Source: Mycobacterium florentinum
GTDB lineage: Bacteria > Actinomycetota > Actinomycetes > Mycobacteriales > Mycobacteriaceae
DNA: 64,000 nt
Assembly: GCF_010730355.1 (NCBI RefSeq)
Contig: NZ_AP022576.1
Span: 620,001 to 684,000, forward strand
Direction: 5' to 3'
Positions 1-12,820 of this stretch are shown here, piece by piece; within the stretch, counting starts at the first letter, position 1; each line of letters begins with the position of its first letter. The notes under the pieces were generated by a model that did not search any database, had not been told where the DNA came from, and saw only the letters and a program-made list of their open reading frames with translations. A program made the translations under genes and the position numbers.

Positions 1-362
1 TGGTTCTAGAGGCGTTCACCGCGGTGCATGCCGCCTTCCCGCGGCTGGTGCGCAGTTCCAATGCGCTGGGCGCCGTACAGCTGCTGGTCGAGCTGCTCGC
101 CGACGACGCCGCGGTGCGCGCCGCCGGGCGCACTCCCCTGGCCCGCGCGCTGGTGGCCTGCGCCGCCGGGCGGGCGCCGTCCGGTGCGCTGGCCGCGGGC
201 GGTCCCAGCACCGTGGTGCGGGTGCGCCGGCTATCCGGACAGGGCAACAGTGTGATGCTTTCCGCGGCCGCTTACCTGGCCGCGGCCGCCGTTCTGGTGG
301 TGCCCACCATCGCATTGGCGGTGCCCTGGCTCACCGAGCTCAAGCGACTGTTCAACCTCTAG
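1..362 (+). CDS. BlaR-like M56 family membrane protease, C-terminal end (partial)
   Basis: Only the last ~120 residues are present; the reading frame is open from base 3 and the start lies left of the window. The visible part ends in a hydrophobic segment (about 30 residues, rich in A, V and L) followed by a short polar tail. By sequence and by position just before gnd1 it matches the end of M. tuberculosis Rv1845c, the BlaR-type integral membrane metalloprotease that works with the BlaI repressor. The HExxH zinc motif expected for the family would lie upstream and is not visible, so the assignment rests on similarity and context. Confidence 0.75.
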   Translation, partial: VLEAFTAVHAAFPRLVRSSNALGAVQLLVELLADDAAVRAAGRTPLARALVACAAGRAPSGALAAGGPSTVVRVRRLSGQGNSVMLSAAAYLAAAAVLVVPTIALAVPWLTELKRLFNL

Positions 363-464
363 CCCGGCCGACGGCGAATCCCTTTGGCGGACCTGAACTC
401 CGCTGTGCCACAGTGTGACGGAAACCGCGTAGCAAAAGTTTTCCAACTCGAGAGGCGAAGACAC

Positions 465-3418
<2,954 letters not shown>

Positions 3419-3634
3419 CACCGTTAGCGCGGGAAGGCACGTTGTACCGGAGCGGGCCAGATGTCTTCGCTACCATATGAATTTCTAGATCTTCTGGCCC
3501 GCAGCAACGCGCTGCGCGCCAACAAGCGAAAGGGATGACGTGCCTCAGGCACCCGTCGAGCCCGTCGGCTTCCGGGCGAAGCGGATACCCGCTCGGCCGT
3601 CTTCTCCCGAGCGATCGCGATAACCGCGCCCGCC
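3419..3634. promoter_or_regulatory. Intergenic region before the CBS membrane protein pair, with a 13-bp palindrome
   Basis: This 216-bp gap between guaB1 and the next gene contains a perfect inverted repeat GTGCCT-C-AGGCAC at 3540-3552, about 80 bp before the next start, and a less GC-rich stretch around 3470-3490. It could be a promoter/operator region. No reading frame in it looks like a known protein, and no clear -10 or -35 element is assigned. Confidence 0.3.
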
Positions 3635-5005
3635 ATGAACCTCACCGTCGCCCTCGTCAGCGTCCTCGCCATCGCGTTACTCATCTTCGGCAACGCGGTA
3701 TTCGTGGCGGCCGAGTTCTCGCTCACCGCGCTGGACCGCAGCACCGTCGAGGCCAACGCCCGCAAGGGAGGTCGGCGCGACCGCTACATCCAGCGCGCCC
3801 AGGACCGGCTGTCGTTCCAGCTGTCGGGCGCGCAGCTGGGCATCTCGATCACCACACTGGTGACCGGTTATCTGACCGAGCCGATGGTCGCCGACCTGCC
3901 GCACCCGTGGCTGGACGCCCTGGGTATCTCGGATTCGTTGGGCGACGGGATCACCGCGTTCATGGTGATGGTGATCGTCACCTCGGTGTCGATGGTCTTC
4001 GGCGAGCTGGTCCCGAAGTATCTGGCCGTGGCGCGGCCGCTGTCGACCGGGCGCGCCGTCGCCGGTTTTCAGCTGATGTTCTCGCTGGTGTTCACCCCGG
4101 TGATCCGGCTCACCAACGGCGCGGCGAACTGGATCGTGCGCAAGATGGGCATCGAGCCGGCCGAGGAGCTGCGGTCGGCGCGCTCACCGCAGGAGCTGCT
4201 CTCGCTGGTGCGCAGCTCGGCCCGCGCCGGCGCCCTGGATCCCGCCACCGCCGCGCTGGTGCGGCGATCGCTGCAGTTCGGCTCCCGCACGGCCGAGGAA
4301 CTGATGACGCCGAGATCGAAAATCGTGGCGCTGCAAACCGACGACACCGTTGCGGACCTGGTCGCCGCCGCCGCTGAATCCGGGTTCTCCCGCTTCCCCA
4401 TCGTCGACGGCGATCTCGACGAAACCGTCGGCATCGTGCACGTCAAGCAGGTGTTCAACGTCCCACGAGCGGAGCGCGCGGGGACGCTGCTGACCACGCT
4501 CGTGCAGTCGGTGCCGGTGGTGCCGTCGACCCTGGACGGCGACGCCGTGATGGCAGAGATCCGCGCCAACCCGCTGCAGACCGCGATGGTGGTCGACGAA
4601 TACGGCGGCACCGCGGGGATCGTGACGGTCGAGGACTTGATCGAAGAGATCGTCGGCGACGTCCGCGATGAACACGACGACGCCACACCGGACGTGGTGG
4701 CGGCCGGCAACGGCTGGCAGGTATCGGGGTTGCTGCGTACCGATGAGGTGGCCGCGGCCATCGGCTACCGGGCCCCGGAAGGACCGTACGAGACCATCGG
4801 TGGCTTGGTGCTGCGCGAACTCGGCCACATCCCGGTGGTCGGCGAAACCGTCGAGCTGACCGCACTCGACGGAGATGGCTTGCTGGACAGCGCAATTCGC
4901 TGGCAGGCGACGGTTGTTCGGATGGACGGCCGCCGGATCGATCTGCTCGAGCTGACCGAACTGAGCACGCGCAGCGAGACCCACGCGGAGCACGGCCAAC
5001 GATGA
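3635..5005 (+). CDS. CNNM/CorC-type membrane protein with CBS domains (Rv1842c-like)
   Basis: 456 aa. The N-terminal half is a DUF21/CNNM transmembrane domain (about residues 1-190, several hydrophobic segments, with the conserved [20 protein letters not shown]). It is followed by a CBS pair (~210-335) and a C-terminal CorC/HlyC domain (~350-440). The family is linked to Mg2+/Co2+ transport or tolerance; older haemolysin annotations are not supported. M. tuberculosis Rv1842c is about the same length. No strong ribosome site precedes ATG 3635, so the start is the least certain part. It overlaps the next gene by 4 bp (ATGA), so the two are translationally coupled paralogues. Confidence 0.9.
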   Translation: MNLTVALVSVLAIALLIFGNAVFVAAEFSLTALDRSTVEANARKGGRRDRYIQRAQDRLSFQLSGAQLGISITTLVTGYLTEPMVADLPHPWLDALGISDSLGDGITAFMVMVIVTSVSMVFGELVPKYLAVARPLSTGRAVAGFQLMFSLVFTPVIRLTNGAANWIVRKMGIEPAEELRSARSPQELLSLVRSSARAGALDPATAALVRRSLQFGSRTAEELMTPRSKIVALQTDDTVADLVAAAAESGFSRFPIVDGDLDETVGIVHVKQVFNVPRAERAGTLLTTLVQSVPVVPSTLDGDAVMAEIRANPLQTAMVVDEYGGTAGIVTVEDLIEEIVGDVRDEHDDATPDVVAAGNGWQVSGLLRTDEVAAAIGYRAPEGPYETIGGLVLRELGHIPVVGETVELTALDGDGLLDSAIRWQATVVRMDGRRIDLLELTELSTRSETHAEHGQR

Positions 5006-6042
5006 ACGACACACTCGGAGTGCTGCTGGCGCTCCTGCTGATCGCGACGAACGCCTTCTTCGTCGGCGCGGAGTTCTCGCTGATCTCGGCCCGGCGCGAT
5101 CGCCTGGAAGCATTGGCCGAACAGGGCAAGAAGCGAGCGGTCACCGTGATCCGTGCCGGCGAGCAGCTCGCCTCGATGCTGGCCGGCTCGCAGCTCGGCG
5201 TCACGGTGGCCTCGCTGCTGCTCGGGCGCATCGGTGAGTCGGCGGTCGCCAACCTGCTGCATTCGGCGTTCGGGCTGACCGGGATACCCCTGGCATTGCG
5301 GCACACGTTGTCGTTCGTGATCGCACTCGCGTTGGTGGTGACGCTGCACGTGCTGCTGGGCGAGATGGTGCCGAAGAACATCGCGCTGGCCGGCCCGGAG
5401 CGCACCGCGATGCTGCTGGTGCCCCCCTACCTGGCGTACGTGCGGGTGGCCCGGCCGTTCATCGTCTTCTACAACAAATGTGCCAATGCGGTCCTGCATC
5501 TGCTGCGGGTGGAACCCAAGGACGAGCTCGACATCACGGTGTCGCCGGACGAGCTGAGCGCGATGATCGCCGAATCGGTGTCCGAGGGCCTGCTGGACCC
5601 CGAGGAACACACCCGGCTGACCCGGGCGTTGCAGATCGGCAGCCGCGTCGTCGGCGATGTGGCCGTATCGCTGTCCGACGTGCGGGCGGTGCCGGTGGCG
5701 GCGCCGGGATCCGGGCCGACGATCGGCGACGTCGAGAGCGCCCTGGCGCAGACCGGGTACTCACGCTTCCCCGTCGCGGCCGCCGACGGCAGGTTCATCG
5801 GATACCTGCACATCAAGGACATGTTGACGCTCGGCGACGACCCGCAGACCGTCATCGACCTCGCGTTGGTGCGCCCGCTGCCGCGGGTGAGCATCACCTT
5901 GCCGCTGGCCGACGCCCTGTCGCGGATGCGTCGCACCAACAGCCATCTGGCCCTGGTCACCGACGGGCGCGGCGTCGTGGCGATGGTGGCGATGGAGGAC
6001 CTGATGGAGGACCTGGTCGGCAGCATGCGCGACGCGCAGTGA
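5002..6042 (+). CDS. CNNM-type membrane protein with CBS domains (Rv1841c-like)
   Basis: 346 aa paralogue of the preceding gene: DUF21/CNNM membrane domain (~1-185) with the matching motif [19 protein letters not shown], then a CBS pair (~200-340). It lacks the C-terminal CorC/HlyC domain that its upstream partner has, as in M. tuberculosis Rv1841c. ATG 5002 overlaps the upstream stop by 4 bp. Two unequal CNNM proteins made from one message could form a hetero-oligomeric transporter or regulator; that is inference. Confidence 0.9.
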   Translation: MNDTLGVLLALLLIATNAFFVGAEFSLISARRDRLEALAEQGKKRAVTVIRAGEQLASMLAGSQLGVTVASLLLGRIGESAVANLLHSAFGLTGIPLALRHTLSFVIALALVVTLHVLLGEMVPKNIALAGPERTAMLLVPPYLAYVRVARPFIVFYNKCANAVLHLLRVEPKDELDITVSPDELSAMIAESVSEGLLDPEEHTRLTRALQIGSRVVGDVAVSLSDVRAVPVAAPGSGPTIGDVESALAQTGYSRFPVAAADGRFIGYLHIKDMLTLGDDPQTVIDLALVRPLPRVSITLPLADALSRMRRTNSHLALVTDGRGVVAMVAMEDLMEDLVGSMRDAQ

Positions 6043-6337
6043 GACCGTCCGCCGGGCCGCCCACCCAAGAGGGCCTGGTCCAGCCCGTATGATTGAACGG
6101 CGCCAGTCCGGGATGGGGCGAAGGGGCAGGGTGCGGCGGCGGAGCACGCGTTGCCAGAAGGCGCTCCCCAGGGCCCGTCGGGAAGCCCACGGCAAGGACC
6201 GTCAACCGCACCGTGACCTGCTGTTGCGGCTTGGACGCATGCGATCGTTCGGGCCGTCGGCCGGTAGGCTGACGGCGTAGCTAGTTGGGGCCAGTCGGGA
6301 GCGAGTGGGACCAATGAGGCAACTATGGAGGAGAAAG
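6043..6337. other. Intergenic region upstream of glcB
   Basis: A 295-bp gap with no supported gene. In M. tuberculosis, from memory, this interval holds PE_PGRS34 and the VapBC13 toxin-antitoxin pair; neither is present here. The last bases before glcB contain GGAGGAGAAAG, a strong ribosome binding site, and the glcB promoter presumably lies in this gap. Confidence 0.5.
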
Positions 6338-8524
6338 ATGACTGACCGCGTGTCGGCGGGGAATTTGCGTGTTGCCCGAGTGCTCTACGACTTCGTGAAC
6401 AACGAGGCGCTGCCCGGCACGGATATCGACCCCGACAGCTTCTGGGCCGGTGTCGACAAGGTGGTCACCGATCTCACCCCGCAGAACCAGAGTTTGCTGA
6501 AGACCCGCGATGAGCTGCAGGCCCAGATCGACAAGTGGCACCGGCAGCGGGTCATCGAGCCGCTCGACCCCGAGGCCTACCGCCAGTTCCTCACCGACAT
6601 CGGGTATTTACTTCCCGAACCCGACGACTTCACCATCACCACGTCCGGGGTGGACGACGAAATCACCACCACCGCCGGCCCCCAGCTGGTGGTCCCGGTG
6701 CTCAACGCGCGTTTCGCGCTGAATGCGGCCAATGCCCGGTGGGGTTCGCTGTACGACGCCCTATACGGTACCGACGTCATCCCCGAAGACGACGGCGCCG
6801 AAAAAGGCAACAGCTACAACAGGATTCGCGGCGACAAGGTGATCGCCTACGCCCGCAGCTTCCTCGACCAGGCGGCGCCGCTGGCGTCGGGCTCGTGGGT
6901 GGACGTGACGGGCTTGAGCATCGAAGACGGCCAGCTGCGGATCGCCCTCGGGGCGGAGTCCACCGAGCTGGCCAGCCCGGAGAAATTCGTCGGCTACAGC
7001 GGCGAGCTCGGCTCCCCCAACTGGTCGGTGCTGCTGGTCAACCACGGGCTGCACATCGAGATCCTGATCGACCCGGAGTCGCCGGTCGGCAAGACCGACG
7101 CGGCCGGCATCAAGGACGTGGTCCTGGAATCCGCGATCACCACGATCATGGACTTCGAGGACTCGGTCGCGGCCGTCGACGCCGACGACAAGGTGCTGGG
7201 CTACCGCAACTGGCTGGGCCTGAACAAGGGCGACCTGGCCGAAGAGGTCAGCAAGGACGGCAAGAGCGTCACCCGGGTACTCAACCAGGACCGCACCTAC
7301 GCCACCCCGGATGGCGGCGAGCTGACCCTGCCCGGGCGCAGCCTACTCTTCGTCCGCAATGTCGGGCACCTGATGACCAACGACGCGATCGTCGACGCGG
7401 AGGGCAACGAGGTGTTCGAGGGCATCATGGATGCGCTGTTCACCGGTCTGACCGCGATTCACGGGCTGCGGTCCGGCGGCGCCACTGGGCCGCTGACCAA
7501 CAGCCGCACCGGTTCGATCTACATCGTCAAGCCGAAGATGCACGGCCCCGCCGAGGTGGCGTTCACCTGCGAGTTGTTCAGCCGCGTCGAGGACGTGCTG
7601 GGGCTGCCGCAGGGCACGATGAAGGTCGGCATCATGGACGAGGAGCGGCGCACCACGCTGAACCTCAAGGCGTGTATCAAGGCGGCCGCCGACCGGGTGG
7701 TGTTCATTAACACCGGCTTCCTGGACCGCACCGGCGACGAGATTCACACCTCGATGGAGGCCGGTCCGATGATCCGCAAGGGTGCGATGAAGAACACCAC
7801 CTGGATCAAGGCCTACGAGGACGCCAACGTCGACATCGGGCTTGCCGCCGGTTTCTCCGGCAAGGCCCAGATCGGCAAGGGCATGTGGGCGATGACCGAG
7901 CTGATGGCCGACATGGTCGAGCAGAAGATCGGCCAGCCGAAGGCCGGCGCCACCACGGCATGGGTGCCCTCCCCGACGGCGGCCACCCTGCACGCGATGC
8001 ACTACCACCAGGTGGATGTGTTCGCCGTGCAGAAGGAGCTCGAGGGCAAGAAGCGCACCACGATCGACGAGCTGTTGACCGTCCCGCTGGCCAAGGAGCT
8101 GGCTTGGGCTCCCGAGGAGATCCGCGAGGAGGTCGACAACAACTGCCAGTCCATCCTGGGCTACGTGGTGCGCTGGATCGACGAGGGTGTGGGCTGCTCG
8201 AAGGTGCCCGACATCCACAACGTGGCCCTGATGGAGGACCGTGCCACGCTACGGATCTCCAGCCAGTTGCTGGCGAACTGGCTGCGCCACGGCATCATCA
8301 CCAGCGAGGATGTCCGCGCCAGCCTGGAGCGGATGGCCCCGCTGGTCGATCAGCAGAATGCCGGCGACGCGAAATATCGCCCGATGGCGCCCAACTTCGA
8401 CGACAGCATCGCGTTCCTGGCCGCCCAGGAGCTGATCCTGTCCGGTGCGCAACAGCCCAGCGGCTACACCGAGCCGATCCTGCATCGACGACGGCGTGAG
8501 CTCAAAGCCCGCGCCAGTGCCTGA
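6338..8524 (+). CDS. glcB: Malate synthase G
   Basis: Condenses glyoxylate with acetyl-CoA to malate, the second step of the glyoxylate shunt, needed for growth on fatty acids. 728 aa, against ~741 in M. tuberculosis, and very similar throughout: [33 protein letters not shown], the [21 protein letters not shown] region and the C-terminal [19 protein letters not shown] with the conserved Asp/Glu catalytic residues. The frame is open to 6305, but ATG 6338 follows GGAGGAGAAAG and gives the family N-terminus MTDRVS. It stands alone with gaps on both sides, so it probably has its own promoter. Confidence 0.97.
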   Translation: MTDRVSAGNLRVARVLYDFVNNEALPGTDIDPDSFWAGVDKVVTDLTPQNQSLLKTRDELQAQIDKWHRQRVIEPLDPEAYRQFLTDIGYLLPEPDDFTITTSGVDDEITTTAGPQLVVPVLNARFALNAANARWGSLYDALYGTDVIPEDDGAEKGNSYNRIRGDKVIAYARSFLDQAAPLASGSWVDVTGLSIEDGQLRIALGAESTELASPEKFVGYSGELGSPNWSVLLVNHGLHIEILIDPESPVGKTDAAGIKDVVLESAITTIMDFEDSVAAVDADDKVLGYRNWLGLNKGDLAEEVSKDGKSVTRVLNQDRTYATPDGGELTLPGRSLLFVRNVGHLMTNDAIVDAEGNEVFEGIMDALFTGLTAIHGLRSGGATGPLTNSRTGSIYIVKPKMHGPAEVAFTCELFSRVEDVLGLPQGTMKVGIMDEERRTTLNLKACIKAAADRVVFINTGFLDRTGDEIHTSMEAGPMIRKGAMKNTTWIKAYEDANVDIGLAAGFSGKAQIGKGMWAMTELMADMVEQKIGQPKAGATTAWVPSPTAATLHAMHYHQVDVFAVQKELEGKKRTTIDELLTVPLAKELAWAPEEIREEVDNNCQSILGYVVRWIDEGVGCSKVPDIHNVALMEDRATLRISSQLLANWLRHGIITSEDVRASLERMAPLVDQQNAGDAKYRPMAPNFDDSIAFLAAQELILSGAQQPSGYTEPILHRRRRELKARASA

Positions 8525-8617
8525 TTCGGGCTCAACCCGCGGCAATGCTTCTGATGACTAGACTCGGCGCCGATTCCACCACGATGACGGATCGACGGAA
8601 AGGCAGCGGGCGCCGGT

Positions 8618-10741
8618 ATGGGTAGGCACAGCATGCCCGGGAAGTCGGCCGACGAGCCTTCCGACGGGTCCGCGACGCCCAAGTTCACCGCCCGCGACCT
8701 CGTTTCCCGCTACCAGGAGGAGCGGGATAAGCCGGATCCGCGCGACATCGACGAGGACGACGACTACGGCGACTACTCGGACTCCGGTGACGACACCGGC
8801 GGTGGTGAGCCGCAGCTCGCGGACGACGACGAGTACGCCGACGACGAGTACGCCGACGAGGCCTTCCCCGCCGCCGAGGACGACTACGCCGCCGACACCC
8901 GTTTCGCGGAAGACGACGAATACCCCGACTTTCCGGCCCGGCCGGACAGTTCCGGGCCGGCGGAGCCCAAGCCCGGACTCTTCGAGTCCGGCCACCGCGT
9001 CCTGGGCGATTGGCGGGGCGGGCACCGCAGCACCGGCGGGCGACGGGGAGTCAGCATCGGGGTGATCGTGGCCCTGGTCGCGGTCATCGTGGTGGTCGGC
9101 ACCGTCATCCTGTGGAGTTTCTTCGGCGACGCGTTGTCGCATCGCTCGCACACGGCCGCGGCGCGCTGCGTCGGCGGCAAGGAAACCGTCGCCGTCGTTG
9201 TCGACCCGTCAATCGTCGACCAGGTGCGGCCGTTCGCGGAAAGCTATAACTCCTCGGCCGGCCCGGTCGGTGACCACTGCATGGTGGTGGACATCAAACC
9301 CGCCGGCTCCGACGCCGTCATCGCCGGTTTCATCGGCAAGTGGCCGGCGGAATTGGGTTCCCAGCCGGCGCTGTGGATTCCGGGCAGCTCGGTGTCTGCC
9401 GCGCGACTGTCGGCGGCCGCCGGCCAGAAGACGATCAGCGACAGCCGCTCACTGGTGACGTCGCCGGTGCTGCTCGCCGTTCGGCCCGAACTGCAGCAGG
9501 CCCTGTCCAACCAAAACTGGGGTGCACTGCCCGGCCTGCAAACCAATCCAAACTCCTTGGCGGGATTGAAGTTACCGACCTGGGGATCGCTACGACTGGC
9601 CTTGCCGATGAGTGGGAACAGCGACGCGTCCTATCTGGCGGGCGAAGCGGTGGCGGCCGCGTCGGCTCCTCCCGGCGCGCCGGCCACGCAGGGCGTCGCC
9701 GCGCTGCGGTCATTGACGAGCGCCCAACCCAAACTGGCCGATAACTCGCTGACAGAGGCGATGAACGCGCTGCTCAAACCCGGTGACGCGGCAACCGCCC
9801 CGGTGCATGCGGTGATCACCACCGAGCAACAGGTGTTCGAGCGCGGCCAGTCGGTGCCGGACGCCAAGAGCACGTTGGCTACCTGGCTCCCGCAGGGGCC
9901 GACACCGGTCGCCGACTACCCCACGGTGCTGCTCAGTGGCTCGTGGCTGTCGAAGGAACAAGCATCGGCGGCAAGCGAGTTCGCGCATTTCATGCGCAAG
10001 CCCGAACAACTCGCGAAGCTGGCCAAAGCCGGCTTCCGGGTGAACGGTGTCAAACCGCCGAGCAGCCCGGTGACGAGTTTCGCGGCCCTGTCGTCCACGC
10101 TTTCGGTGGGCGACGATGCCATGCGCGCCACCCTGGCCGATGCCATGTCCGCGCCGTCGAGTGGACTGGCGGCGACGATCATGCTGGACCAGTCGATGCC
10201 CGGCGATGAAGGCGGAAAGACCCGGCTGGCCAACGTGATCGCGGCGCTGCAAGACCGGATCAAGGCACTGCCGCCGACCGCGATTCTGGGACTGTGGACG
10301 TTCGACGGCCACGAGGGCCGCTCTGAGGTCGCAACGGGCCCCCTGGCCGACCCGGTCAACGGCCAGCCCCGCCCGGCGGCCCTGGCTGCCGCGCTGGACA
10401 AGCAATATTCGTCGCCCGGCGGCGCGGTGTCGTTCACCACGCTGCGCATGATCTACCAGGACATGCAGACGAATTACCGTGCCGGACAATCGAATTCGAT
10501 TCTACTGGTCACGGCAGGGCCGCACACGGACCAATCCCTGGACGGGCCGGGCCTGCAGAATTTCATTCGCACTAGCGCTGATGCGGCCAAACCGATCGCC
10601 GTCAACGTCATCGACTTCGGCGCCGACCCGGACCGGGCCACGTGGGAAGCCGTCGCCCAGCTCAGCGGCGGCAGCTACCAGAACCTGGCGACATCGGCGT
10701 CGCCCGACCTGGCCACGGCGATCAGCACATTTTTGAGCTGA
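8618..10741 (+). CDS. Membrane-anchored VWA / substrate-binding-like protein (Rv1836c-like)
   Basis: 707 aa. Residues 1-~115 are highly acidic and disordered-looking (runs of D and E). One transmembrane helix follows at ~147-170 (GVIVALVAVIVVVGTVILW), then a large extracytoplasmic region resembling ABC-type solute-binding proteins (~185-500), and a C-terminal von Willebrand A-like domain (~510-707) with a DQSMPGDEGG segment as a degenerate metal-binding motif. It matches M. tuberculosis Rv1836c over its length; function is unknown. The acidic N-terminus is longer than I recall for Rv1836c (~677 aa). The start ATG 8618 gives the conserved MGRHS. Topology: N-in, bulk outside. Confidence 0.85.
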   Translation: MGRHSMPGKSADEPSDGSATPKFTARDLVSRYQEERDKPDPRDIDEDDDYGDYSDSGDDTGGGEPQLADDDEYADDEYADEAFPAAEDDYAADTRFAEDDEYPDFPARPDSSGPAEPKPGLFESGHRVLGDWRGGHRSTGGRRGVSIGVIVALVAVIVVVGTVILWSFFGDALSHRSHTAAARCVGGKETVAVVVDPSIVDQVRPFAESYNSSAGPVGDHCMVVDIKPAGSDAVIAGFIGKWPAELGSQPALWIPGSSVSAARLSAAAGQKTISDSRSLVTSPVLLAVRPELQQALSNQNWGALPGLQTNPNSLAGLKLPTWGSLRLALPMSGNSDASYLAGEAVAAASAPPGAPATQGVAALRSLTSAQPKLADNSLTEAMNALLKPGDAATAPVHAVITTEQQVFERGQSVPDAKSTLATWLPQGPTPVADYPTVLLSGSWLSKEQASAASEFAHFMRKPEQLAKLAKAGFRVNGVKPPSSPVTSFAALSSTLSVGDDAMRATLADAMSAPSSGLAATIMLDQSMPGDEGGKTRLANVIAALQDRIKALPPTAILGLWTFDGHEGRSEVATGPLADPVNGQPRPAALAAALDKQYSSPGGAVSFTTLRMIYQDMQTNYRAGQSNSILLVTAGPHTDQSLDGPGLQNFIRTSADAAKPIAVNVIDFGADPDRATWEAVAQLSGGSYQNLATSASPDLATAISTFLS

Positions 10742-10849
10742 AGCAGCGAGTCTGCGAGCCACTGCACCGCCCATGCATCAAGCTAACTGATACGGCGCGG
10801 CTCGCGGGCCCGACGGTCTGACGGAGGAGGGCGGTAATGAACGGCGAGG
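10742..10849. other. Gap with a strong ribosome site leading to an out-of-frame ATG
   Basis: No gene. At 10822-10839 the sequence ACGGAGGAGGGCGGTAATG is a textbook ribosome site plus start, but the frame opened by ATG 10837 closes after 21 codons. The MarR-like coding sequence continues in a different frame from GTG 10850, which suggests an indel or rearrangement at the 5' end of that gene. Confidence 0.5.
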
Positions 10850-11206
10850 GTGGTCGAGGCGGTGCTGGCGTATCTGAGTCCCGAGGGTGTTCGGGCGACT
10901 GACCTGGCACGACTCTCCGGCCACGTCAAACAAGTGATCGGCGCGATGATCGACGACCTCGAAACCCTGGGCTATGTCGTACGCACGCCGGATCCGCTCG
11001 ACCGCCGAGCCAAGCTCGTGGTCCCCACCGCTCGTGGCCGCCGGCAGATGGATGCCGCCGACGCGATCATGGCCGACATCATGAAACGCCATTCACGCAA
11101 TCTCGGCGCCGCCAACTTCCATCGGTTCCTGGCCGATTTTCGGGCGGTCATCGATCATCAGCGCGCGGCGGTGACGGACGACGAGTCCCAAAAGCCGCAG
11201 AGCTAG
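10850..11206 (+). pseudogene. MarR-family regulator, 5'-truncated or frameshifted
   Basis: 118 codons from GTG 10850. The winged helix-turn-helix is clear: ATDLARLSGHVKQVIGAMIDDLE as recognition helices, then the wing with the family signature DPLDRRAKLVVPTARGR. The N-terminal ~30 residues that normally form the first helix and part of the MarR dimer interface are missing. The stop codon just upstream (10838-10840) excludes an in-frame extension. A strong ribosome site with ATG at 10837 is in the wrong frame. It is either a decayed gene or a short divergent regulator starting at GTG; decay is more likely. It sits at the left border of the accessory island. Confidence 0.65.
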
Positions 11207-11354
11207 CCCAGATCCGCGCAATCATTCGGTGCCCGACCGCGATTTGCTGGACAGATAGTAATTCACAAATATAGTCAGGAATAGTAACTAATAGCCCCGG
11301 CGTTCAACCAATCAAGATGCTCGGGTGTGGGGCATCGGAACGCAAGGGAGCAAC
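11207..11354. promoter_or_regulatory. AT-rich promoter/operator candidate with three ATAGT repeats
   Basis: A local AT-rich patch stands out against the GC-rich background. ATAGTAA/ATAGTCA/ATAGTAA-like repeats occur at 11255, 11271 and 11281, and AAGGGAG precedes the ATG at 11355. Direct repeats of this kind before a regulator gene would fit an autoregulatory operator for the XRE protein that follows. Inference from pattern only. Confidence 0.35.
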
Positions 11355-11576
11355 ATGCTTGGGACGAGATTTACTCGCGACAACACGGCCGTGCTGCTGA
11401 CCGATCATCAGGTGGGGCTGTTCACCGGGCGCGACCACCCGATCATCGCAGGCCTGTCATTCGAGGTATGCGCATCGCTGCCCGCAATAAGCATGCGGGA
11501 CAACGGCTTTCACCCGGCAGTCGCGGTGGACGGATGCGGCACTTTTTCGCATCACAAGCGGGTAGCGGTCCAATGA
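11355..11576 (+). pseudogene. Isochorismatase-family hydrolase remnant with internal deletion
   Basis: 73 codons from ATG 11355, which has a good ribosome site (AAGGGAG). Residues 1-~27 look like the start of an isochorismatase-like hydrolase (TAVLLTDHQVGLFTG, containing the catalytic Asp of the family). The text then jumps to the family's C-terminal core (IIAGLSFEVCASLPAIS, with the catalytic Cys, then VAVDGCGTFS). About 100 central residues, including the Lys region, and the C-terminal end are missing, all without loss of frame. The stop overlaps the start of the next gene (ATGA, 11573-11576), so the remnant may still couple translation into the regulator. Not expected to be an enzyme. Confidence 0.7.
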
Positions 11577-12466
11577 ACGAATCCGCGGCGATCGAACGCC
11601 GATCCGAGCTGGTCGACGGCGGCGGGTCACCTTCCGGCCCAGCCACTGTCGGGTCCGGTGGCGGGCGGGTGCCCAAGGCCCCGGCGCTGGCCCAATTTCT
11701 GCGTAACCGTCGTGAACAACTGCAACCGATCGACGTGGGACTGCCCAGCGGAGGACGCCGTCGCGTCGTCGGACTGCGCCGCGAGGAAGTTGCGGCACTG
11801 GCCGGCGTCAGCGTCGACTACTACCTGCGCATCGAGCAGGGCCGCGAGAAGAGTCCCTCGGATCAGGTCTTGGACGGTATCGCGCGGGCATTGAAGCTCG
11901 ACGACGGCGACGCCGCCTACCTGCGGGACCTGGTGCGGCAGCCGCGGTCCGGAAAAAGCTGCCTGAAAGATCTTGAGCCGGAGATTCATTCGCTGATCAA
12001 CAGTTGGCCGCTTACACCGGTGCACATTCACGATTGCTCACTGAATTTGGTGGCGGCCAATCCCATTGCGCGCGCTGTTTTTCCGTATATGGAGCTTGGG
12101 GACAATCCGCTGCTATCGCTTTTTCTGGACCCCGTGATGCCGAAGTTCTATCGGAACTGGGATAAATTGACGACCCGGGCGGTGTCCTGGCTTCGCGTTT
12201 ACGTGGTGCGCAATCCGGACCCGGGTTTGACCGTGGTGATCGAGGAACTCCTCAGACGAGTCGCACGATTTCGGATGCTGTGGTCGCGCCCCGATGTCAC
12301 GCACGACAACAGCGGGAAAAAGAAACTGATGCATCCTCAGGTCGGGCCATTAACGCTGCACTTCCAACATATGACACTCGAGCCGAGCGGGCATGTACTC
12401 GTTCCCTTCTGGGCGCAACCGGGATCGTCTTCCGATCGCGCGTTGCGGCAGCTCGCCGGGGCGTAA
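11573..12466 (+). CDS. XRE-type helix-turn-helix regulator with MmyB-like C-terminal domain
   Basis: 297 aa. The helix-turn-helix lies at ~65-108 (GLRREEVAALAGVSVDYYLRIEQG, typical of HTH_31 proteins). The C-terminal part (~130-295) resembles the MmyB-like putative ligand-binding domain (NLVAANPIARAVF, and near the end LTLHFQHMTLEP). Proteins of this type in actinobacteria often control a neighbouring oxidoreductase or hydrolase, here plausibly the cassette at 12821-16048. ATG 11573 overlaps the stop of the isochorismatase remnant by 4 bp. The frame is open upstream, but only as the shadow of that remnant. Confidence 0.85.
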   Translation: MNESAAIERRSELVDGGGSPSGPATVGSGGGRVPKAPALAQFLRNRREQLQPIDVGLPSGGRRRVVGLRREEVAALAGVSVDYYLRIEQGREKSPSDQVLDGIARALKLDDGDAAYLRDLVRQPRSGKSCLKDLEPEIHSLINSWPLTPVHIHDCSLNLVAANPIARAVFPYMELGDNPLLSLFLDPVMPKFYRNWDKLTTRAVSWLRVYVVRNPDPGLTVVIEELLRRVARFRMLWSRPDVTHDNSGKKKLMHPQVGPLTLHFQHMTLEPSGHVLVPFWAQPGSSSDRALRQLAGA

Positions 12467-12820
12467 GCGCGAGTTGCCTGGGGGGTGTCGCGTACCCACG
12501 AACATTTCGGCCTGTGCAGATACATGCAACCGGCCGACGATTGGCAAAGAGGATACAAACAAGCGCAGGGCAAAACGGCGTTGCGCCAACGGAATCGAGG
12601 ACATGGTGACAACGCCGAACGTCATCCTCGATCCGTTTGCCGGAGGCTCCATAGGTGGTCTCTTCGGCACGTATCGTCGGGCCTATGGGGGAAGAATCCG
12701 TCGATTACGACGGGAAATACGACTAGTGCGCGTTAACAGGCGCGTTCGAATCCCGTTGCAAGACAGACTGGTTCTCGGCGCCGAGCCCCACGCAAAGCAC
12801 TAGTTTCGAGGAGTACTCGC
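12467..12820. other. Intergenic region before the hydrolase-SDR-monooxygenase cassette
   Basis: 354 bp without a convincing gene. Several short open frames overlap, none with a recognisable family. One short stretch in frame near 12686-12727 reads like VDYDGKYD, vaguely similar to luciferase-like monooxygenases, too little to call. GAGGAG lies 10 bp before the ATG at 12821. The region probably contains the promoter of the cassette. Confidence 0.4.

Noticed and set aside
12485..12803. Short open frames before the hydrolase cassette, including a VDYDGKYD stretch reminiscent of luciferase-like monooxygenases
   Set aside because: Too short and isolated to call homology; left as intergenic.
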